A stretch of DNA of 64,000 nt from Streptomyces sp. NBC_01306 (GTDB lineage Bacteria; Actinomycetota; Actinomycetes; Streptomycetales; Streptomycetaceae), in assembly GCF_026340465.1 (NCBI RefSeq), contig NZ_JAPEPC010000002.1, positions 62,001 through 126,000 on the forward strand, written 5' to 3'. Position 1 is the stretch's first letter, and every line of letters starts with the position of its first letter. Made by a program: the position numbers and the translations under genes. Shown one piece after another: positions 49,681 through 58,199 of this stretch. Under the pieces are notes generated by a model. That model saw only the letters and a list, made by a program, of their open reading frames with translations, had not been told where the DNA came from and did not search any database.

Positions 49681-49709
49681 TTCCGAACGGGACGCCTACG
49701 GTTCGGAAC
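49680..49709. terminator. Hairpin shared by convergent VOC and AraC genes
   Basis: GTTCCGAAC (49680-49688) pairs with GTTCGGAAC (49701-49709), 12-base loop. It overlaps the last base of the VOC stop and the stop codon of the AraC gene. Confidence 0.6.
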
Positions 49710-50745
49710 GGTGCACGGAAGCCGGGCCGTCCGGCGCACACCCCGGATCAGCCGGCGGCACCGCATCGCGCCGCTGCGCCGACCGGAAGCGCTGCTGGTA
49801 GGTCCGCGGAGACACCCCGAGGCGCGATACGAACGCTCTCCGCAGGGTCTCCGCACTGCGGTACCCGGCCCGTCCGGCGGCCTCGCCGACCGTGTGGCCC
49901 GCGTCCAGCGCGCGTTTGGCGGTGTCGAAGCGCACCGACTCGACGTAGCGCGCGGGTGTGGTGCCGAGTTCCTCGCGGAAGAGCCGGGTCAGATGGCGTG
50001 GGCTCAGGGCCGCCCGCGCCGCGAGTTGCGCGATGGAGTGTCCGGCGGCCGGATCGGCGAGCACCGAGTCGAAGACCGTACGCAGCGCCGACGTCTGCGG
50101 CCGGGGCCCCTGGAGCGCCGGTGAGAACTGCGACTGGTCGCCGGGCCGCTGGAGGAACACGACCAGCGACCTGGCGACCTGGCGTGCCATGTCCTCCCCG
50201 TGATCGTCCTCCAGCAGCGCCAGAGCCAGATCGATACCGGCCGTGACACCGGCCGAGCTGAATGTCGTGCCGTCCCGGACGAAGATGGCATCGGGCTCGA
50301 CATCGATCGCGGGATACGCGCTGCGGAGCAGCTCGGTATGGCGCCAGTGCGTCGTGGCACGGTGTCCGTCCAGGAGGCCGGCCTCGGCCAGGATGAAGGC
50401 ACCCGTACAGATCGAGCAGACCCGGCCGGAACGGGCGGCCAGTGCGGCGACGGCATCGCGCAGCGCGTGGCTGATCGGGTACGTCGGGAGCGCGTCCCCG
50501 CCCATGACCAGCAGGGTGTCGTAACCCAGGCCGGTCCGCGCGGCGTCGGCGTCGACGGGGATCCGCATCCCGGTCGACGCGAGCACTTCTGCGCCGCCGA
50601 CGGCGCACAGTTCGAGCGCGTAATCGGCTCCCATCCGGTTCGCTTCGCTGAAGACCTCGCTGGGGCCGGCGACATCGAGAAGTTTCACCCCGTCGAAGAC
50701 GACGACCCCGACCCGGTGCGGGCCGGGGCTCCCGGCGATGGTCAT
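49696..50745 (-). CDS. GlxA-type AraC-family regulator with DJ-1/PfpI domain
   Basis: 349 residues from ATG 50745, with GAGGAG upstream. Residues about 10-180 form a DJ-1/PfpI-like domain (VVVFDGVKLLDVAGPSEVFSEAN) with the elbow cysteine in SICTGAFILAEAGLLDG (about 112). The C-terminal AraC double HTH is at about 230-325 (SIAQLAARAALSPRHLTRLFREELGTTPARYVESVRFDTAKRAL, AAGRAGYRSAETLRRAFVSRLGVSPRTYQQRF). It is divergent from the HD hydrolase gene, its most likely target. Confidence 0.92.
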   Translation of the reverse strand: MTIAGSPGPHRVGVVVFDGVKLLDVAGPSEVFSEANRMGADYALELCAVGGAEVLASTGMRIPVDADAARTGLGYDTLLVMGGDALPTYPISHALRDAVAALAARSGRVCSICTGAFILAEAGLLDGHRATTHWRHTELLRSAYPAIDVEPDAIFVRDGTTFSSAGVTAGIDLALALLEDDHGEDMARQVARSLVVFLQRPGDQSQFSPALQGPRPQTSALRTVFDSVLADPAAGHSIAQLAARAALSPRHLTRLFREELGTTPARYVESVRFDTAKRALDAGHTVGEAAGRAGYRSAETLRRAFVSRLGVSPRTYQQRFRSAQRRDAVPPADPGCAPDGPASVHRSEP

Positions 50746-50874
50746 AGAGGCTCCTCGGGAGGGTTCTGCGTCCGGATTCGTGCGGAGTGTGGCCGACCAC
50801 GGGGAGCGCGGCACCCCTGGCCGGCCCCACGCTATAGGTACCGAAGCAGGCGGCCGAGACCAACGGAGACCACG

Positions 50875-51513
50875 ATGACCGAGACGATCGCGGGGATCGC
50901 CATTCCCGACACCGCACTGGCCCGCGAGGCCACGGAACTGGTCCGTGAGGCCGCCGGACCGCTGCTCTTCGACCACTCGCGCCGGGTGTTCCTCTTCGGC
51001 TCCCTGAAAGGGAGGCGGCGGGGGCTCACCCCGGACCCGGAGCTGCTCTACGTGGGGGCGATGTTCCACGACCTGGGGCTGACCGAGCGCCACCGGCGCA
51101 CCGACCAGCGGTTCGAGGTCGACGGCGCTGATCTCGCCCGGGACTTCCTCCTGGAGCACGGCCGCAGCGAGGCGGAGGCCCGCGCGGTCTGGCTTGCCAT
51201 CGCGCTGCACACCACCCCCGGCATCCCCGGGCACCTCGATCCGGAGATCGCTCTGGTCACCGCGGGCGTGGAGACGGACGTCCTCGGGCTGGACCTCGAC
51301 GAGATCACCGCCGAGCAGATCGCGGCGGTCACCGGCGCCCACCACCGGCCCGACTTCAAGCAGCGCATCCTGCGGGCCTTCACCGACGGGATGAAGGACC
51401 GGCCCGACACCACCTTCGGCACCATGAACGACGATGTGCTCGCCCACTTCGTACCGGGCTTCACCCGGCAGGACTTCGTGGACATCATCCTCGACTCCGC
51501 CTGGCCCGAATAG
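50875..51513 (+). CDS. HD-domain hydrolase (cyanamide hydratase-like)
   Basis: 212 residues from ATG 50875. HD-domain metal ligands are visible as FDHSRRVF (about 33), the signature pair FHDLGLTERH (about 63-64) and ALHTTPGIPG (about 108). The order and length fit the cyanamide hydratase family of HD proteins in actinomycetes, though substrate varies. A hairpin at 51530-51564 ends the transcript. Divergent from the GlxA-type regulator, which suggests inducible expression. Confidence 0.85.
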   Translation: MTETIAGIAIPDTALAREATELVREAAGPLLFDHSRRVFLFGSLKGRRRGLTPDPELLYVGAMFHDLGLTERHRRTDQRFEVDGADLARDFLLEHGRSEAEARAVWLAIALHTTPGIPGHLDPEIALVTAGVETDVLGLDLDEITAEQIAAVTGAHHRPDFKQRILRAFTDGMKDRPDTTFGTMNDDVLAHFVPGFTRQDFVDIILDSAWPE

Positions 51514-51529
51514 CGCCGCGCGCCGCCGG

Positions 51530-51564
51530 GTCCCCGTCCGGCGCAGACCGCGCCGGACGGGGAC
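51530..51564. terminator. Strong bidirectional terminator
   Basis: Perfect 15-bp stem (GTCCCCGTCCGGCGC at 51530-51544 with 51550-51564) and a 5-base loop, between the convergent HD and secreted-protein genes. Confidence 0.88.
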
Positions 51565-51584
51565 CACTGCCTCAGGCCCTTGTC

Positions 51585-52454
51585 TCAGGCGATCGGCGGG
51601 CGCCGGTAGGACGACCTGCCGGGGCCGCGTGCCATCGAGTATCCGGCGACACCGGCGAGCGCGCCCAGCACTCCGCCGCCCACGGTCCAGATCCAGCGGT
51701 CGGACCACCAGCCGGACGACCAGCCGTCCTCCGGTTCGGCGGCAGTACCCGCGGGCGTCGCCGTGTCCGACGCGTCCGCCGAGTCCGAGGTGCCGGAAGT
51801 GTCCGACGGGGACGATGAGGCGTCCGGAGCGGTGACCGCTGTCAGCGGGGAAGAGAGCGAACCATCCACGGCATGTGCTCCGCCGCTGCCGGACGACGTG
51901 GCCACGACATCGGCCTGCACCGGCAGCCCGAGGTCCTCCTGCGGAAGGTCGAGGACCGTCAGCCGGATGTAATAGCTGCCCGGCAGCGGGTCGTTGGCCC
52001 AGGGCTCCGCCCAGGACCGGACCGTACGCAGATGGCAGGTCATGGTGACGGACGCGGCATCCGCTGCCGCCACCCGGGTCTGGCTGCCGTACTGGCACGA
52101 CTGCCGCCTGCGCAGCCCGTCATAGACATCGAGCTGCCAGGTCGAGGCACCGTGGCGGGCCGAGGCTTGCGGCAGCTTCACGGTGGCGTCGACCGTGGCC
52201 GACTGGCCCGCGTCGGCGGGGAAGACCCAGTACAGGTAGTCGCCCGTCGAAGCGCTCGCGGTGGCGTGCTGCCCCTGCCGGACGGCGGTCGCCGTACGGA
52301 ATGCCGTGCCCGCCTGGGTCGGCGCGCCGCTGCTGTCCGCAGAGGACGACGGGGCCGGAGACGGCGTCTCCGTGTCAGCCGCTGCTGTCCCGGCCCCGCC
52401 GAAGAGAGCCAGACCGGCCAGGACGGTGAGCGGGAGTATCCGGTTGATCCGCAT
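51585..52454 (-). CDS. Secreted, membrane-anchored protein coupled to the VWA gene
   Basis: 289 residues from ATG 52454. Signal peptide about 1-27 (cleavage near AAA). The extracellular region about 50-195 appears beta-rich with two cysteines that could pair (SCQYGSQ, TCHL). A Ser/Thr/Asp/Ala-rich spacer (about 196-245) leads to a C-terminal membrane helix (WIWTVGGGVLGALAGVAGYSMA) and short positive tail. The architecture is that of a surface protein held by a single helix. The ATG overlaps the stop of the VWA gene, so the two are made together. Family not recognised. Confidence 0.8.
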   Translation of the reverse strand: MRINRILPLTVLAGLALFGGAGTAAADTETPSPAPSSSADSSGAPTQAGTAFRTATAVRQGQHATASASTGDYLYWVFPADAGQSATVDATVKLPQASARHGASTWQLDVYDGLRRRQSCQYGSQTRVAAADAASVTMTCHLRTVRSWAEPWANDPLPGSYYIRLTVLDLPQEDLGLPVQADVVATSSGSGGAHAVDGSLSSPLTAVTAPDASSSPSDTSGTSDSADASDTATPAGTAAEPEDGWSSGWWSDRWIWTVGGGVLGALAGVAGYSMARGPGRSSYRRPPIA

Positions 52455-53722
52455 CAGTTGGTCCTCCCGGCGAAACGCAGGCGCGAAATCCAGCCCCACA
52501 GCACACCTGCGACCAGGCCGGTGAGTGCCAGGACGCCGAGCAGCCACCAGCCGCGGCCGAGCCCGAAGGCGGCCACGTCGGATGCCTCGTGGGGTGCGTC
52601 CACGACGGCGATGTTCAGTTCGACGGGCAGGCCGGGCGTGGTCTTGACCGAGGGAGGCGCCGAGAAGGAGTTGCTGACCTGGAGGCAGACGGTCTCCGCC
52701 GCGGTCTGTGCGTCGTCCGAGTCGACGGACGGCTTCGGATAGCGCAGGCCCGTGGAGATGGCGTCGGTGCGCCCGGTGCCCGATTCCTGCCCTCGTACGA
52801 TCTCCCGCCCCTGGACGGTCAACGCCCGGAGCAGTACGCCGTAGTCGTTGTTGACGGCCCGGTCGGCGGCGACGCTGACGGAGGCACGCAGTTCCTGACC
52901 GGGGCGGACGTCCACCCGGTACCAGCGGTGCTCGGCGAACCTCTCCCGGTCGCTGTAGAGCCCGGCCTTGAGCTGCGGGGCGTTCGTGCAGGTGTCCGTA
53001 CCCTCGGTGGCCACCGGTGTGGCGACCGGGTCGGCCGCGCGGTCCACCAACTGCGTGACGCGCCCGGAGAGTTCATTGGTGTGGCGCACCGCGGTGTAGG
53101 TACCGCCGGTGGCGTCCGCGATGCAGGTCAGCTGCTTGCGGGTCTTGGCATCGGGCACCAGGCCCAGTGTGTCGATGACGAGGTGGATGCCCTGGGCGGC
53201 GATGTCGCGTGCCACCACGCACGGGTCGAGCGGCGCGCAGGTGTCCTCGCCGTCGCTGATGAGGACGATACGGCGGGTGGTGTCACCGCCCTTGAGGTCC
53301 CGGGCCGCCGCCTGGAGGGCGGGTCCGATCGGCGTCCAGCCGGTGGGCGCGAGCGTGGCGACCGCCGTCTTGGCCTCGGTCCGGTCGAGTTGTCCCACCG
53401 GGTAGAGCTGCCGGGTGTCCTTGCACCCGGTCCTGCGGTCGTTGCCGGGGTAGTTCGCACCCAGCGTGCGTATGCCCAGCTGCACCTCTTCGGGCACCCC
53501 GTCGAGCACTTCGTTGAACGCCTGCTTCGCCGCCGTCATCCGCGAGCCGCCGTCGATGTCGCGCGTCCGCATCGAACCACTCACGTCGAGCACCAACTCG
53601 ACCTTGGGCGATGGCTTGTCGGACGGTTCATCGGCAGCGGCGGCGCCGGTGGGGAAGGTTCCGACGACCAGGGCAGCCAGGAGCGTGCACACCCCGGCCG
53701 CCAGCCGTTTTCTCATGATCAT
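52454..53722 (-). CDS. Secreted von Willebrand factor A domain protein with membrane anchor
   Basis: 422 residues from ATG 53722 (GTG 53725 and ATG 53716 are alternatives; the RBS is weak). Signal peptide about 1-30. The VWA domain begins KVELVLDVSGSM, a full MIDAS motif (about 46-51), followed by GWTPIGPALQAAARDL and VLISDGEDTCAPLDPC. A beta-rich region follows (about 240-370), with a terminal helix (WWLLGVLALTGLVAGVLWGWI) and basic tail. Both it and its coupled partner thus place soluble domains outside the membrane and probably interact (inference). The natural ligand is unknown. Confidence 0.88.
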   Translation of the reverse strand: MIMRKRLAAGVCTLLAALVVGTFPTGAAAADEPSDKPSPKVELVLDVSGSMRTRDIDGGSRMTAAKQAFNEVLDGVPEEVQLGIRTLGANYPGNDRRTGCKDTRQLYPVGQLDRTEAKTAVATLAPTGWTPIGPALQAAARDLKGGDTTRRIVLISDGEDTCAPLDPCVVARDIAAQGIHLVIDTLGLVPDAKTRKQLTCIADATGGTYTAVRHTNELSGRVTQLVDRAADPVATPVATEGTDTCTNAPQLKAGLYSDRERFAEHRWYRVDVRPGQELRASVSVAADRAVNNDYGVLLRALTVQGREIVRGQESGTGRTDAISTGLRYPKPSVDSDDAQTAAETVCLQVSNSFSAPPSVKTTPGLPVELNIAVVDAPHEASDVAAFGLGRGWWLLGVLALTGLVAGVLWGWISRLRFAGRTN

Positions 53723-53856
53723 CACCGGATCGTACGGAGCCTTCCCCCATATCTCCAAAACGGTTCCCGGCAAGGGGAGTTCGGACCGAGCAGGCCGGTC
53801 GGCCGAATCCGTACGAGACCTGGAACCCGGTGCGAACCGGTTGGGCCAGGACCCGG

Positions 53857-54498
53857 TTACGCCAGGACCAGAACGGCAGCCGTGGCCGCGCCGAGCGAGG
53901 CGCCCGCGACCGTCTGCGCGACGGAGTGGTACGCGAGCGCGACACGGGACCAGCAGACCGCGGCCACCATGACGTAACCGGCGGTCCACCACGGCGCGTG
54001 GACGGCGGCCAGCATCGCGACGACCGCCGATGCCACCGCCGCGTCCACACTGATCTTCCATACGGTGTTGACCGCCAGCAGGACCACGGTCATCGCCCAG
54101 AGGGCGAGCATGGCCAGCAGAATCCCCCGGGGCGCGCCGCCGGCGATCATCAGGGCGGCGCCGGTACCGACCGAGCCGAGGATGACGAGGAAGATCGGGG
54201 CGCGCTGCCTGCGGTCGACCACATGCCGGTCGCCCCAGGTGCCGCGCCGGCGCTCCCACTCGATGAACGCGGCGGGGACCAGCCCCGCGCACAGGGCGCC
54301 GAGCAGCCCCCAGGGGATGCCGGTCCAGTCCCCCGCAGCCGCGATGCCGATACCGGGCATTCCGGCCAACAGGACGTTACGCGGCTGGAGTACGTCGGTG
54401 ACGGTACGGGCCACGGCGGTGCTCGTCATACGGTGATTCGCCCCCGGCACAGCGACGTGGCGGTCCCTCACGGCAGCGGCGTCGGTGTCGGTGTTCAT
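53857..54498 (-). CDS. PAP2-like membrane protein with altered active site
   Basis: 213 residues, five or six helices. The C-terminal part (KISVDAAVASAVVAML, then SRVALAYHSVAQTVAG) follows the layout of PAP2 lipid phosphatases in actinobacteria. The last motif, normally SRx5HxxxD, ends in Gln here, and the His expected in the KxSxH-type segment is Asp. It may be inactive or have a changed substrate. The N-terminal 25 residues are hydrophilic; a start at ATG 54429 (MTSTAV) is also possible. Monocistronic. Confidence 0.7.
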   Translation of the reverse strand: MNTDTDAAAVRDRHVAVPGANHRMTSTAVARTVTDVLQPRNVLLAGMPGIGIAAAGDWTGIPWGLLGALCAGLVPAAFIEWERRRGTWGDRHVVDRRQRAPIFLVILGSVGTGAALMIAGGAPRGILLAMLALWAMTVVLLAVNTVWKISVDAAVASAVVAMLAAVHAPWWTAGYVMVAAVCWSRVALAYHSVAQTVAGASLGAATAAVLVLA

Positions 54499-54555
54499 GG
54501 ATCCGCACGATACCGGCGGGCGCGCCGGGGTGGCGTCGCGGCGTCGGCGGCGGGC

Positions 54556-55374
54556 TCAGGCGGGCCGGTGCGCGACGACGCCGAACATGGTGACGGACAT
54601 ATGCAGCGCGCTGTGCTCCGCGGCCGCCGTGAGGTCCGCGTACAGCTGGTCCCGCTGCTGCTCCGTGATCAGTTCGCGCTTTACGGCTGTCTCGCCGAGC
54701 ATCCGGATGATGGGCCAGTTGACCTTCCGGTGGTCCTGGATGAGCGCCTGCGAGCCGAGGTCGTCGATCTCCAGCCCCACAGCGGCCAGTTGGCCTGTCA
54801 GTCTGCGCCCGGCCTTCGGGTTGGCCGCCACCGTGAGGGCGCCACCGGTGAGGACCGCCACCACCTCCGGGTCTCCGGGGTGCAGGATCGTGGTGGCCCA
54901 GTCGGTGTCGAGCAGGGCGACCCGCCCACCGGGCCGCAGCACGCGCGCGATCTCCGCGGCCGCCCTGTCGGGTTCCGCGAGGTGCTGGAACACCCGCTCG
55001 CACCAGACGACATCAAGGCCGGCGTCCTCCACCGGGAGCGCGTAGGCATCGCCGGGCACGAAGCGGGCACTGCTCCGTGCTTCGGCCGCACGGCGCTCGG
55101 CGACCTCCCGCAGTCCCGGGTTCGGCTCCACCCCGGTCGCCGCGCCGCTGTCGGTCACCGCCGCCGCGAGCACCTGGGTCTCCGAACCGGTCCCGGCCCC
55201 GATGTCGAGCGCGCGCTCGCCCGGGCGGGCGGCCAGCGCGTGGTGCGCCCACTCCCGCAGGCGGCGCACGCCCGCGCTCGCCGCCTGCGCATCCAGCGCT
55301 CCGACCAGCCGGTCGGTGGCCGAAGGTGTGATGTTCTCCGAGTAGAACGCCGATGTCGGCCGCGAATCCCCCAT
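54556..55374 (-). CDS. SAM-dependent class I methyltransferase
   Basis: 272 residues from ATG 55374 (MGDSRPTSAFYSENITPSA). Motif I LDIGAGTGSETQVLA (about 55-69), the acidic end of strand 2 in TGVEPNPGLREVA, GLDVVWCERVFQHL (about 119-132) and ARVLRPGGRVALLDTDW (about 142-158). This resembles the UbiE-like group. The start was moved inward because residues upstream are Arg/Gly-rich and unlike the family. Acceptor unknown. Confidence 0.87.
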   Translation of the reverse strand: MGDSRPTSAFYSENITPSATDRLVGALDAQAASAGVRRLREWAHHALAARPGERALDIGAGTGSETQVLAAAVTDSGAATGVEPNPGLREVAERRAAEARSSARFVPGDAYALPVEDAGLDVVWCERVFQHLAEPDRAAAEIARVLRPGGRVALLDTDWATTILHPGDPEVVAVLTGGALTVAANPKAGRRLTGQLAAVGLEIDDLGSQALIQDHRKVNWPIIRMLGETAVKRELITEQQRDQLYADLTAAAEHSALHMSVTMFGVVAHRPA

Positions 55375-55710
55375 GCCCGCCACTCTAGGACCTCTGCCGG
55401 CGGACCGGCGCAGCCTCAGCCGGGCCCACCCGCTCAGCCGAAACTCACGCGCTTCTGCCAGGGCGTCATGAGATCCACGGTAGACAGCGCCGCCGAAAGC
55501 GGGCCCCGACGACACAGCGCCTTCGGCCGGACGCGCTCCGTGCCCGGCGGAGCCCTTCTGCGGGGTTCAGCAGGCGGACTCTCCTCCGGCCCGCGAAGAT
55601 GGGCTGTGCCGGGCAGCGGTCAGGGCGCGATTCACACGTGCCGTCACCCGCCCCACGGGGCAGGCGGGAGGGGACGGATGACCGGGCAGACCTGAGAAGG
55701 GACGAACACC
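55375..55710. other. Intergenic, divergent promoters of methyltransferase and NADH dehydrogenase
   Basis: 336 bases with high GC. Imperfect GC-rich hairpins are possible around 55647-55668 (CCCGCC / GGCGGG), but nothing stands out as an operator. No small gene is supported. Confidence 0.4.
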
Positions 55711-57072
55711 GTGGGACGACCCAGGATTCTCGTAGTGGGCGCCGGCTTCGCCGGAGTGGAGTGCGTACGCCGCCTTGAGCGGCGACTCATCCCCGGCGAG
55801 GCCGAGATCGCGCTTGTCGCGCCCTTCTCCTACCAGCTCTATCTGCCGTTGCTGCCCCAGGTCGCCTCCGGCGTTCTCACCCCGCAGTCGGTCGCCGTGT
55901 CGCTGCGCCGAAGCCAGAAACACCGCACGCGGATCATTCCCGGCGGGGCCATCGGGGTCGACACCAAGGCGAAGGTCTGTGTCATCCGCGACATCACCGG
56001 TGAGATCGTCAACGAGCGCTACGACCAGATCGTGCTGTCCCCGGGCAGCATCACCCGTACGTTCGACATCCCCGGCCTCGTCGACAATGCGCGCGGGATG
56101 AAGACGCTGGCCGAGGCCGCGTACATCCGCGACCATGTGATCGCCCAGCTGGACCTGGCGGATGCCAGCCACGACGAGGCGGAGCGGGCGTCCCGGCTCC
56201 AGTTCGTGGTGGTCGGCGGCGGCTACGCGGGCACCGAGACGGCCGCCTGTCTGCAGCGCCTCACCAAGAACGCCGTGAAGCACTATCCGCGCATCGATCC
56301 GAAGCTGGTCAAATGGCATCTGATCGACATCGCTCCGAAGCTGATGCCGGAGCTCGGCGACAAGCTCGGGCGCAGTGCGCTGGAGATCCTGCGCGGACGC
56401 GGCATCGAGGTCTCGCTCGGGGTGTCGATCGCCGAGGCCGGTCCGGACAAGGTGACGTTCACCGACGGCCGGGTCCTCCCGTGCCGCACTCTGATCTGGA
56501 CAGCGGGTGTCGCGGCGAGTCCGCTGATCGCCACTCTGGGCGCCGAGACGGTACGCGGACGCCTCGCGGTGACACCTGAGATGACGGTGCCGGGGCTCGA
56601 CGGGGTCTACGCCCTCGGCGACGCCGCCGCCGTACCGGACCTCGCCAAGGGGGACGGCGCGATCTGCCCGCCCACCGCACAGCACTCGATGCGCCAGGGC
56701 CGGAAGCTCGCGGAGAACATCGTGGCGTCGCTGCGTCATCAGCCGCTCCAGCCCTATGTCCACAAGGATCTGGGTCTTGTGGTCGACCTGGGTGGCAGGG
56801 ACGCCGTTTCGAAGCCGCTCGGAATCGAGCTGCGCGGCCTGTCGGCGCAGGCGGTGGCCCGCGGCTACCACTGGTCGGCGCTGCGCACCAATGTCGCCAA
56901 GACCCGGGTGATGACCAACTGGATGATCAACGCCATCGCCGGGGACGACTTCGTACGGACCGGTTTCCAGTCGCAGAAGCCCGCGACGCTGCGGGACTTC
57001 GAGTACACGGACTCCTATCTCACCCCGGAGCAGGTGCGTGAGCACACGGCGTCCATGACCGCCCGCGGCTGA
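55711..57072 (+). CDS. ndh: Type II NADH dehydrogenase-like FAD/NAD oxidoreductase
   Basis: 453 residues from GTG 55711, with AGAAGGG upstream. N-terminal FAD dinucleotide fold ILVVGAGFAGVECVRRL (5-21), second NAD-binding fold FVVVGGGYAGTETAACL (about 166-182) and the FAD-ribityl motif GVYALGDAAAVPD (about 302-314). PFSYQLYLPLLPQVASG near 45 and TAQHSMRQGRKLAENI near 328 are typical of NDH-2. It passes electrons from NADH to menaquinone without pumping protons. The C-terminus (about 385-450) is amphipathic and likely binds the membrane. Confidence 0.9.
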   Translation: MGRPRILVVGAGFAGVECVRRLERRLIPGEAEIALVAPFSYQLYLPLLPQVASGVLTPQSVAVSLRRSQKHRTRIIPGGAIGVDTKAKVCVIRDITGEIVNERYDQIVLSPGSITRTFDIPGLVDNARGMKTLAEAAYIRDHVIAQLDLADASHDEAERASRLQFVVVGGGYAGTETAACLQRLTKNAVKHYPRIDPKLVKWHLIDIAPKLMPELGDKLGRSALEILRGRGIEVSLGVSIAEAGPDKVTFTDGRVLPCRTLIWTAGVAASPLIATLGAETVRGRLAVTPEMTVPGLDGVYALGDAAAVPDLAKGDGAICPPTAQHSMRQGRKLAENIVASLRHQPLQPYVHKDLGLVVDLGGRDAVSKPLGIELRGLSAQAVARGYHWSALRTNVAKTRVMTNWMINAIAGDDFVRTGFQSQKPATLRDFEYTDSYLTPEQVREHTASMTARG

Positions 57073-57083
57073 CGCGTACCGTC

Positions 57084-57099
57084 CCGGGGGCGTCCCCGG
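57084..57099. terminator. Small hairpin between convergent genes
   Basis: CCGGGG-GCGT-CCCCGG, 6-bp stem with 4-base loop, between the NADH dehydrogenase stop and the LigD polymerase stop. It is short, so only a weak terminator candidate. Confidence 0.4.
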
Positions 57100-58125
57100 C
57101 TATGCGTCGTGCTCCGAGTCGTGCCTGGCACGGCTCGGCTGTACGCGTTTGGGCTCACCCGGCATCTTCGGGTACTCGGGCGGATACGGAAGGTCGCCCA
57201 GGCCGCGGTCCCGTTCGTCCCGGTCGGCCAGTTCCAGCAGGGCGTCGAGGCGGAAGCGGTGGTCGTCCATGTCCGCGTGCACGTCACCGAGGTCGGCGTA
57301 GCGGTCCCGCATGGAGGCGATGTCGAAGTCGGCGGGGTGCACGCTGCCGACCTCGTCCCAGCGCAGTGGCGCCGACACCTGGGCGCGCGGATGGGGGCGG
57401 ACCGAGTATGCGGAGGCGATCGTGCGGTCGCGGGCCGTCTGGTTGAAGTCGACGAAGATGCGCTCGCCCCGCTCCTCCTTCCACCAGGCCGTGGTCACCC
57501 GTTCCGGCATCCGCCGCTCCAGTTCGCGCCCGCAGGCGATGACGGCCCGCCGCACTTCCGTGAAGGTCCACCGGGGCTCGATGGGCACGAAGAGATGGAG
57601 TCCACGGCCGCCGGACGTTTTGGGCCAGCCGCGCAGCCCGCCGAAATCGTCGAGTACGGCGCGCAGTTCATGGGCCGCGCGCACCGCGTCGTCGAAGTCG
57701 GTGCCCGGCTGCGGGTCGAGATCGATCCGCAGTTCGTCCGGGTGGTCCGGATCCTGACGGCGCACCGGCCAGGGGTGGAAGGTGAAGGTGGCGAACTGCG
57801 CGGCCCAGAGCACCGCGGCCGGCTCGGTCGGGCACATCTCGTCCGCGGTACGGCCGCTGGGAAAGGTGACGGTGCCGGTGGGGATCCAGTCCGGGAGGTT
57901 CTTCGGCGCGCGCTTCTGGTAGAAGGACTCGCCGGCCAGCCCGTCCGGGTAGCGCTGGAGAGTGGTGGGGCGGTCCCGCAGAGCGCGGGTGATGCCCGCG
58001 CCGACCGCGATGTAGTACTGGGCGAGATCGAGCTTGGTGAAGCCCCGTTCCGGAAAGTAGATCTTGTCGGGACTGGAGAGCCGTACCGTCCGCTCCCCCG
58101 CTTCGAGCTCCACTGCTGCACCCAT
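57100..58125 (-). CDS. ligD: LigD-type DNA polymerase/primase (non-homologous end joining)
   Basis: 341 residues from ATG 58125. The archaeo-eukaryotic primase fold is seen as LSSPDKIYFPERGFTKLDLAQYY (17-39), FYQKRAPKNLPDWI, ELRIDLDPQPGTDFD (catalytic Asp pair near 132-134), KTSGGRGLHLFVPI (about 169-182) and ERIFVDFNQTARDRTIASAYSVRP (about 220-243, third catalytic Asp). It adds nucleotides at broken ends during repair. It is a stand-alone polymerase; the ligase part is a separate divergent gene 74 bases away. No ku gene is in the window. Confidence 0.93.
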   Translation of the reverse strand: MGAAVELEAGERTVRLSSPDKIYFPERGFTKLDLAQYYIAVGAGITRALRDRPTTLQRYPDGLAGESFYQKRAPKNLPDWIPTGTVTFPSGRTADEMCPTEPAAVLWAAQFATFTFHPWPVRRQDPDHPDELRIDLDPQPGTDFDDAVRAAHELRAVLDDFGGLRGWPKTSGGRGLHLFVPIEPRWTFTEVRRAVIACGRELERRMPERVTTAWWKEERGERIFVDFNQTARDRTIASAYSVRPHPRAQVSAPLRWDEVGSVHPADFDIASMRDRYADLGDVHADMDDHRFRLDALLELADRDERDRGLGDLPYPPEYPKMPGEPKRVQPSRARHDSEHDA

Positions 58126-58199
58126 GCGCGTCACGCTAAGCGCCGGGTGCCTACTTCGCATATCGGGCGGTATGTGGCGTCCGGCGGCAGAATCCGAGT

